DNA from: Bacteroidota bacterium
GTDB lineage: Bacteria > Bacteroidota > Bacteroidia > Chitinophagales > Chitinophagaceae
NCBI GenBank assembly: GCA_947461015.1
Contig: CANHIR010000053.1
Coordinates: forward strand, 1-10,599
Reading direction: 5' to 3'
DNA length: 10,599 bases
In this document: positions 7,555-10,599 of the stretch, in pieces
Position numbering within the stretch: position 1 is the first letter of the stretch
How the letters are laid out: every line of letters begins with the position of its first letter
Translations under genes and position numbers: made by a program
Notes under the pieces: model-generated
What the model saw: the letters and a program-made list of their open reading frames with translations, nothing else
Told to the model about the DNA's origin: nothing
Databases searched by the model: none

Positions 7555-8169
7555 ATGAAAAAAACAATCCTTTCAATAATAATTGGCCTCCTATTTGTAA
7601 ACTACATATCGGGTCAAGTAGTAGATACAATAATTGTCAAAAATGCCTATATATCTTATTTTTCTTTTGAATTAAAGGCACCTATTTATAATACATACTA
7701 CTTATATAAAGGCGGAGGTGACTCAAAAAGAACAAATTTTAAACACGAGTATAGATCTGCCGAAAACGCCGACTACGCCAAAAGCGGATATGATAGGGGG
7801 CATCTAGTAAGTGCTGAAGATTTTGCATATAATCAATCGCTTGAAAATCAAACATTTAGTTATTATAATTGCTTTCCACAAAACAAAAAACTAAATCGTG
7901 GACCTTGGAAAAGTTGGGAAATGAAAATTAGAGAAGAAAGCCAATTATGGCCATTAAAAATATACGTGGGTGGAATATACGGCAACAAAAAGATAAAAAA
8001 TTCGGTAGCTATTCCGGATTATTGCTGGAAAGTTGTTTACAATCAAAAAACACACTTAATCTTACATGTATTAATTTTTAAAAACGACAACTCTTGCGAA
8101 ACAAATAGGTTAACGCTTGAAGGATTAAAGCAAAAATTAAAAACAAAAATAGTATTCAATTCCAATTAA
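7555..8169 (+). CDS. Secreted DNA/RNA non-specific endonuclease (NUC1, His-Me finger)
   Basis: A 204-residue nuclease that cuts DNA and RNA using a single metal ion. The ATG at 7555 is preferred over the one six codons upstream (7537) because MKKTILSIIIGLLFVNYISGQ is a clean signal peptide, so the enzyme is exported. The hallmark DRGH is at 80-83 (YDRGHLVSAEDF) with His83 as general base. Metal- and substrate-site residues follow at the same spacing as in Serratia nuclease: Asn105 (YYNCFPQ), Asn114 (LNRGPW) and Glu122 (WKSWE), matching its N110, N119 and E127 after H89. The protein is shorter than the Serratia enzyme but complete through the core. No adjacent immunity gene is apparent. Roles consistent with the family include nutrient scavenging from extracellular nucleic acid or use as a secreted effector. 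Confidence 0.92.
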   Translation: MKKTILSIIIGLLFVNYISGQVVDTIIVKNAYISYFSFELKAPIYNTYYLYKGGGDSKRTNFKHEYRSAENADYAKSGYDRGHLVSAEDFAYNQSLENQTFSYYNCFPQNKKLNRGPWKSWEMKIREESQLWPLKIYVGGIYGNKKIKNSVAIPDYCWKVVYNQKTHLILHVLIFKNDNSCETNRLTLEGLKQKLKTKIVFNSN

Positions 8170-8260
8170 TTAAATCTTATAAAAACACATAATATATAAC
8201 AAAAACAATTTTTTTATATTCAATTAAAATCATATCTTTTCATTTCAATATATTTTAATT
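8170..8260. promoter_or_regulatory. Very AT-rich spacer and candidate promoter for the VWA operon
   Basis: This 91-bp spacer is almost entirely A/T and opens the three-gene operon. TATCTTTT at 8233-8240 matches TAnnTTTG except for the last base, 20 bases before the ATG at 8261; the -33 position is only a T-run near 8209-8215. No terminator hairpin for the nuclease gene is visible, so read-through from it is possible. Confidence 0.3.
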
Positions 8261-9658
8261 ATGAAAACTCTAAGATATTATACTATATGCTTAGCACTTG
8301 CTTTGTTATCGTGTGGCCGTTCTAATAATCAAAATCCTGCAAAAGAAAACAAAACTAATAATACCCAAGCTCAAGAGGACAATAAAAAGTACAATTATAA
8401 TATATACATAGAAAATTCTGAATCTATGTTTGGTTATGTGAATGGTAACACTGAATTTAAGGATGTGCTTGTCCGCTTTATAAGCGATATCGTTAACAAT
8501 AACCTAAATAATAAATTAAGTTTAAGTTTTATAAATGACACCATTTGCCCACAACAAACATCTAAAAATAATCCACTGGAAATTCAGTACTTTGTTCAAA
8601 ATCTAAAACCGGTAAATCTTCAAAACACCAGCTGTACTAATAACACTTCTTATTTACCGAACATTTTAGAAAAATCTATCAAGACCAATCCTCAAGACGT
8701 AAACATATTGATTAGCGATTGTGTTTTTTCATCAGATAAGGGATCTTCAACAAGATATTTATCAATCGCAAAAGAAACCGTAAGAACACTTCTTCATAAA
8801 CAAATAGAAACAAATAATATAGCTACAGTAGTATATAAATTTAAATCAAGCTTTTTTGGAAAATACTTTGTAGAATCAAATAACGGCCAAACCATTGACA
8901 TACCAGGAACACAACGACCATACTATGTTATCATAACGGGACCCTCTGCGTCTGTAAATCAATTCTTAACAAAAATAAAAGTTGCCGAAACAAGAGAGTA
9001 TAAAAACTATCAAAACAGTTTTTATTTATTAACGCCAAACTCAAGCAAGCCAGCTTCAAAAATTTTAATTAACAATAACAAAAAAGAAGGAAATTATAAT
9101 TTATCCAAGAATGCAAAGGACTTAATCATAAACAATGCAAAGCCTTTTATTGATCCAGAAACTAAAGAATCAAAATTTGTTTTTAAGGTTGCATCCAACC
9201 TTTCATTTGTTAAAGCCGACGAGTCTTATATCACCAATGTCTCAAATTATGAAATCACAAAAGATTTTAAAATAGAAAGTATTGTTAAGATTACAGACAC
9301 TTCAAACATTATAACAAAGGGGTTCGATCACATTATTACTCTGTCCTCTAACAAATTAAATCAAACGCAAACCGTACAAATAAAACTAAAAACAAAAACG
9401 CCAAATTGGGTTGCAGAAACGGGAACTGAAGACGACGGAAATCCGGACGAGGTGCATACATTTGGGTTTTCTTATTTAATGGAGGGTGTTTCACAGGCAT
9501 ACAATGATGTGTATAATGGGAAGGATCAATTTGTAATAGAAATCCAAGTAAACAAAGGGGATTCTGCCAATTCATCTAAAATTTCAATGCCCTGGATTTT
9601 GTTAATCATTGCTGTTGTTTTATTTGCGGGCATCATTATTTTAAAAAATAAAAAATAA
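8261..9658 (+). CDS. Lipoprotein with von Willebrand A-like (MIDAS) domain and C-terminal membrane helix
   Basis: A 465-residue envelope protein. The N-terminus MKTLRYYTICLALALLSCGR carries a lipobox with Cys18, then an Asn/Lys/Gln-rich linker (19-44). Residues about 45-240 look like a VWA Rossmann fold: NIYIENSESMFGYV holds a MIDAS-like ExSxS at 51-55 (usually DxSxS), the NTSYLPNILEKSI segment (128-140) fits the threonine loop, and NILISDCVFSS holds Asp153. Residues about 250-430 are beta-rich and Ig-like. The last 23 residues, MPWILLIIAVVLFAGIII plus LKNKK, form a membrane helix with a basic cytoplasmic end, so the bulk should lie in the periplasm anchored to the inner membrane. No acidic residues follow Cys18, which argues against surface export. 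The next gene begins 6 bp after its stop. The exact family is unnamed to me; metal-dependent ligand binding is an inference. Confidence 0.8.
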   Translation: MKTLRYYTICLALALLSCGRSNNQNPAKENKTNNTQAQEDNKKYNYNIYIENSESMFGYVNGNTEFKDVLVRFISDIVNNNLNNKLSLSFINDTICPQQTSKNNPLEIQYFVQNLKPVNLQNTSCTNNTSYLPNILEKSIKTNPQDVNILISDCVFSSDKGSSTRYLSIAKETVRTLLHKQIETNNIATVVYKFKSSFFGKYFVESNNGQTIDIPGTQRPYYVIITGPSASVNQFLTKIKVAETREYKNYQNSFYLLTPNSSKPASKILINNNKKEGNYNLSKNAKDLIINNAKPFIDPETKESKFVFKVASNLSFVKADESYITNVSNYEITKDFKIESIVKITDTSNIITKGFDHIITLSSNKLNQTQTVQIKLKTKTPNWVAETGTEDDGNPDEVHTFGFSYLMEGVSQAYNDVYNGKDQFVIEIQVNKGDSANSSKISMPWILLIIAVVLFAGIIILKNKK

Positions 9659-9664
9659 GAATTT

Positions 9665-10114
9665 ATGAATCTAAATGATATTGTAGCAACAATTTTTGAA
9701 AGCTTTAATTTTTATAGTGCTGCAGGGCTAGGGCTACATCTTAGTGGACTATCAACCGACTGTGGTTTATCGTCAAACCAATCTATTTACAATATAATAT
9801 TTATATGTATTTTAACTTTAAATACGATAATAATGATAAATTATTATTATGGATTTTTTAATAGAGTAAAGTTCACTAATTTATTTACCTGGTTTTTAAA
9901 CATCATAATAGGCAGTGGTATTGTGTTTTTGATCGCCTATTTCTATGCAAACAATGATTTTGAGACAAACAATTTTTGTCAAAATCTTACCATAACCCAT
10001 TCGGATTGCGTTGGCTTTGGTTTAACAGCTTTTATATATGCAATCCTTTGGAGTTTAATTGTTTCAATGATAATAAAATGGAAAAGTAGTAATAACAAAA
10101 AAGTACCTTTTTAA
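9665..10114 (+). CDS. Three-helix membrane protein of unknown function
   Basis: A 149-residue integral membrane protein with helices at about 41-62 (IYNIIFICILTLNTIIMINY), 73-94 (LFTWFLNIIIGSGIVFLIAY) and 115-138 (VGFGLTAFIYAILWSLIVSM). The C-terminus KWKSSNNKKVPF is basic and probably cytoplasmic. With three helices this puts the N-terminal 40 residues and the loop at 95-114 in the periplasm. All three likely periplasmic-side cysteines (Cys33, Cys105, Cys115) then fall on the same side and could form a disulfide. No family is recognised. It begins 6 bp after the VWA lipoprotein and its stop is 1 bp from the next start, so it is clearly part of that operon and is a good candidate for linking the periplasmic VWA protein to the cytosolic third protein. 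Confidence 0.8.
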   Translation: MNLNDIVATIFESFNFYSAAGLGLHLSGLSTDCGLSSNQSIYNIIFICILTLNTIIMINYYYGFFNRVKFTNLFTWFLNIIIGSGIVFLIAYFYANNDFETNNFCQNLTITHSDCVGFGLTAFIYAILWSLIVSMIIKWKSSNNKKVPF

Positions 10115-10115
10115 T

Positions 10116-10599
10116 ATGTCAAAATTATTTTTATTTGCAATTGGCGGAACTGGATCTAGAGTTATTAAGTCACTAACGATGTTAATGGCTTCTGGAGTAA
10201 AACTTGACGGCGTAAGTGAGGTGATTCCTATTATCATTGATCCAGATAGTTCAAACGGTGACTTAACTAGAACTGTTGATATATTAAAAGAATATAAGTC
10301 AATTTGGAAAAAAACAAATTTTCCTTCTAATCCCGATAACGATTTCTTTAAAACAAAGATTTCCTCATTAGATGAACTTGGAGATGATAACAAATTTGTT
10401 TCAGATACGTTCACCTTTGATATTGATGGGGTAAAAACTGAAATATTTAGAGATTTTATTGGTTATAGCGAATTGACCAAAACCAACAAGGCCTTAATAA
10501 ATGGTTTATTCTCAGATAGTAATCTAAATGCCGACATGCAGGTTGGTTTCAAAGGAAACCCCAATATTGGAAGTGTGGTTTTAAATAAATTTAAAGACA
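10116..10599 (+). CDS. N-terminal part of a tubulin/FtsZ-like or other Rossmann-type nucleotide-binding protein
   Basis: The ATG at 10116 lies 1 bp after the preceding stop; 161 residues are present and the frame is still open at the right edge. The protein starts without a signal or membrane segment, so it is cytosolic. Residues 4-16, LFLFAIGGTGSRV, are a first beta-strand plus glycine-rich loop. Residues 36-53, VIPIIIDPDSSNGDLTRT, are a second strand ending in Asp42, Asp44 and Asn47, where nucleotide-binding folds place their acidic residue. This pairing matches the opening of proteins annotated tubulin-like (GLGGTG then a DTD/DPD strand). An E1/ThiF-like adenylation fold has a similar GG.GS...D.D..N pattern and is the main alternative. 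Near the end, MQVGFKGNPNIGSVVLNKF is another conserved-looking segment. The tubulin signature GGGTGSG would lie beyond the window, so the family call is tentative. Confidence 0.6.
   Translation, partial: MSKLFLFAIGGTGSRVIKSLTMLMASGVKLDGVSEVIPIIIDPDSSNGDLTRTVDILKEYKSIWKKTNFPSNPDNDFFKTKISSLDELGDDNKFVSDTFTFDIDGVKTEIFRDFIGYSELTKTNKALINGLFSDSNLNADMQVGFKGNPNIGSVVLNKFKD

Noticed and set aside
10064..10414. 116-residue minus-strand open frame at the right edge
   Set aside because: It is antisense to the tubulin-like gene, whose plus frame carries the glycine loop and DPD strand and is tightly coupled to the upstream gene.
1..10599. CRISPR arrays, insertion sequences and known anti-phage cassettes
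   Set aside because: No regularly spaced direct repeats, transposase-like proteins or defence enzymes with recognisable motifs are present. The VWA operon cannot be called a defence system from this window.

Overview
The window looks like chromosomal DNA of a Bacteroidota bacterium, probably near the Chitinophagaceae (the family is an inference). Three signs support this. Genes lack Shine-Dalgarno sequences. Several upstream regions carry the phylum's TAnnTTTG -7 element, once with a TTTG -33 element at the right distance. The protein set is also typical: a macroglobulin/TonB-plug protein without a barrel and a BD-FAE-type esterase.

Left part (1-2918): the first 24 codons of a minus-strand gene with an AT-hook-like basic start; a 218-bp divergent spacer; asnS (asparaginyl-tRNA synthetase) followed 2 bp later by a ten-helix EamA/DMT transporter; then a tRNA-Phe(GAA) with a clear Bacteroidota promoter and a strong terminator that also serves the minus-strand genes beyond. 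This is ordinary core genome.

Middle part (2933-6892, minus strand): three exported proteins read leftward. They are a BD-FAE-like alpha/beta hydrolase with a full catalytic triad, a 181-residue exported protein of unknown function, and an 801-residue MG2 plus TonB-plug protein. The last two are probably cotranscribed. Several of these genes need start corrections, because the longest ORFs begin at TTG upstream of a convincing ATG plus signal peptide.

Right part (7068-10599, plus strand, visibly more AT-rich): a small membrane-anchored protein resembling DUF4359; a secreted DNA/RNA non-specific endonuclease (NUC1, DRGH) with every catalytic residue in place; then a tight operon of three genes. 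The operon encodes a lipoprotein with a von Willebrand A-like domain and a C-terminal membrane helix, a three-helix membrane protein, and the N-terminal 161 residues of a glycine-rich, probably tubulin/FtsZ-like or other Rossmann-type nucleotide-binding protein cut by the window end.

The most interesting content is this last operon. A surface-side MIDAS-type sensor/adhesion domain, a small membrane linker and a cytosolic nucleotide-binding (possibly polymerising) protein suggest a transmembrane system of unknown function. Its remaining genes lie beyond the right edge.
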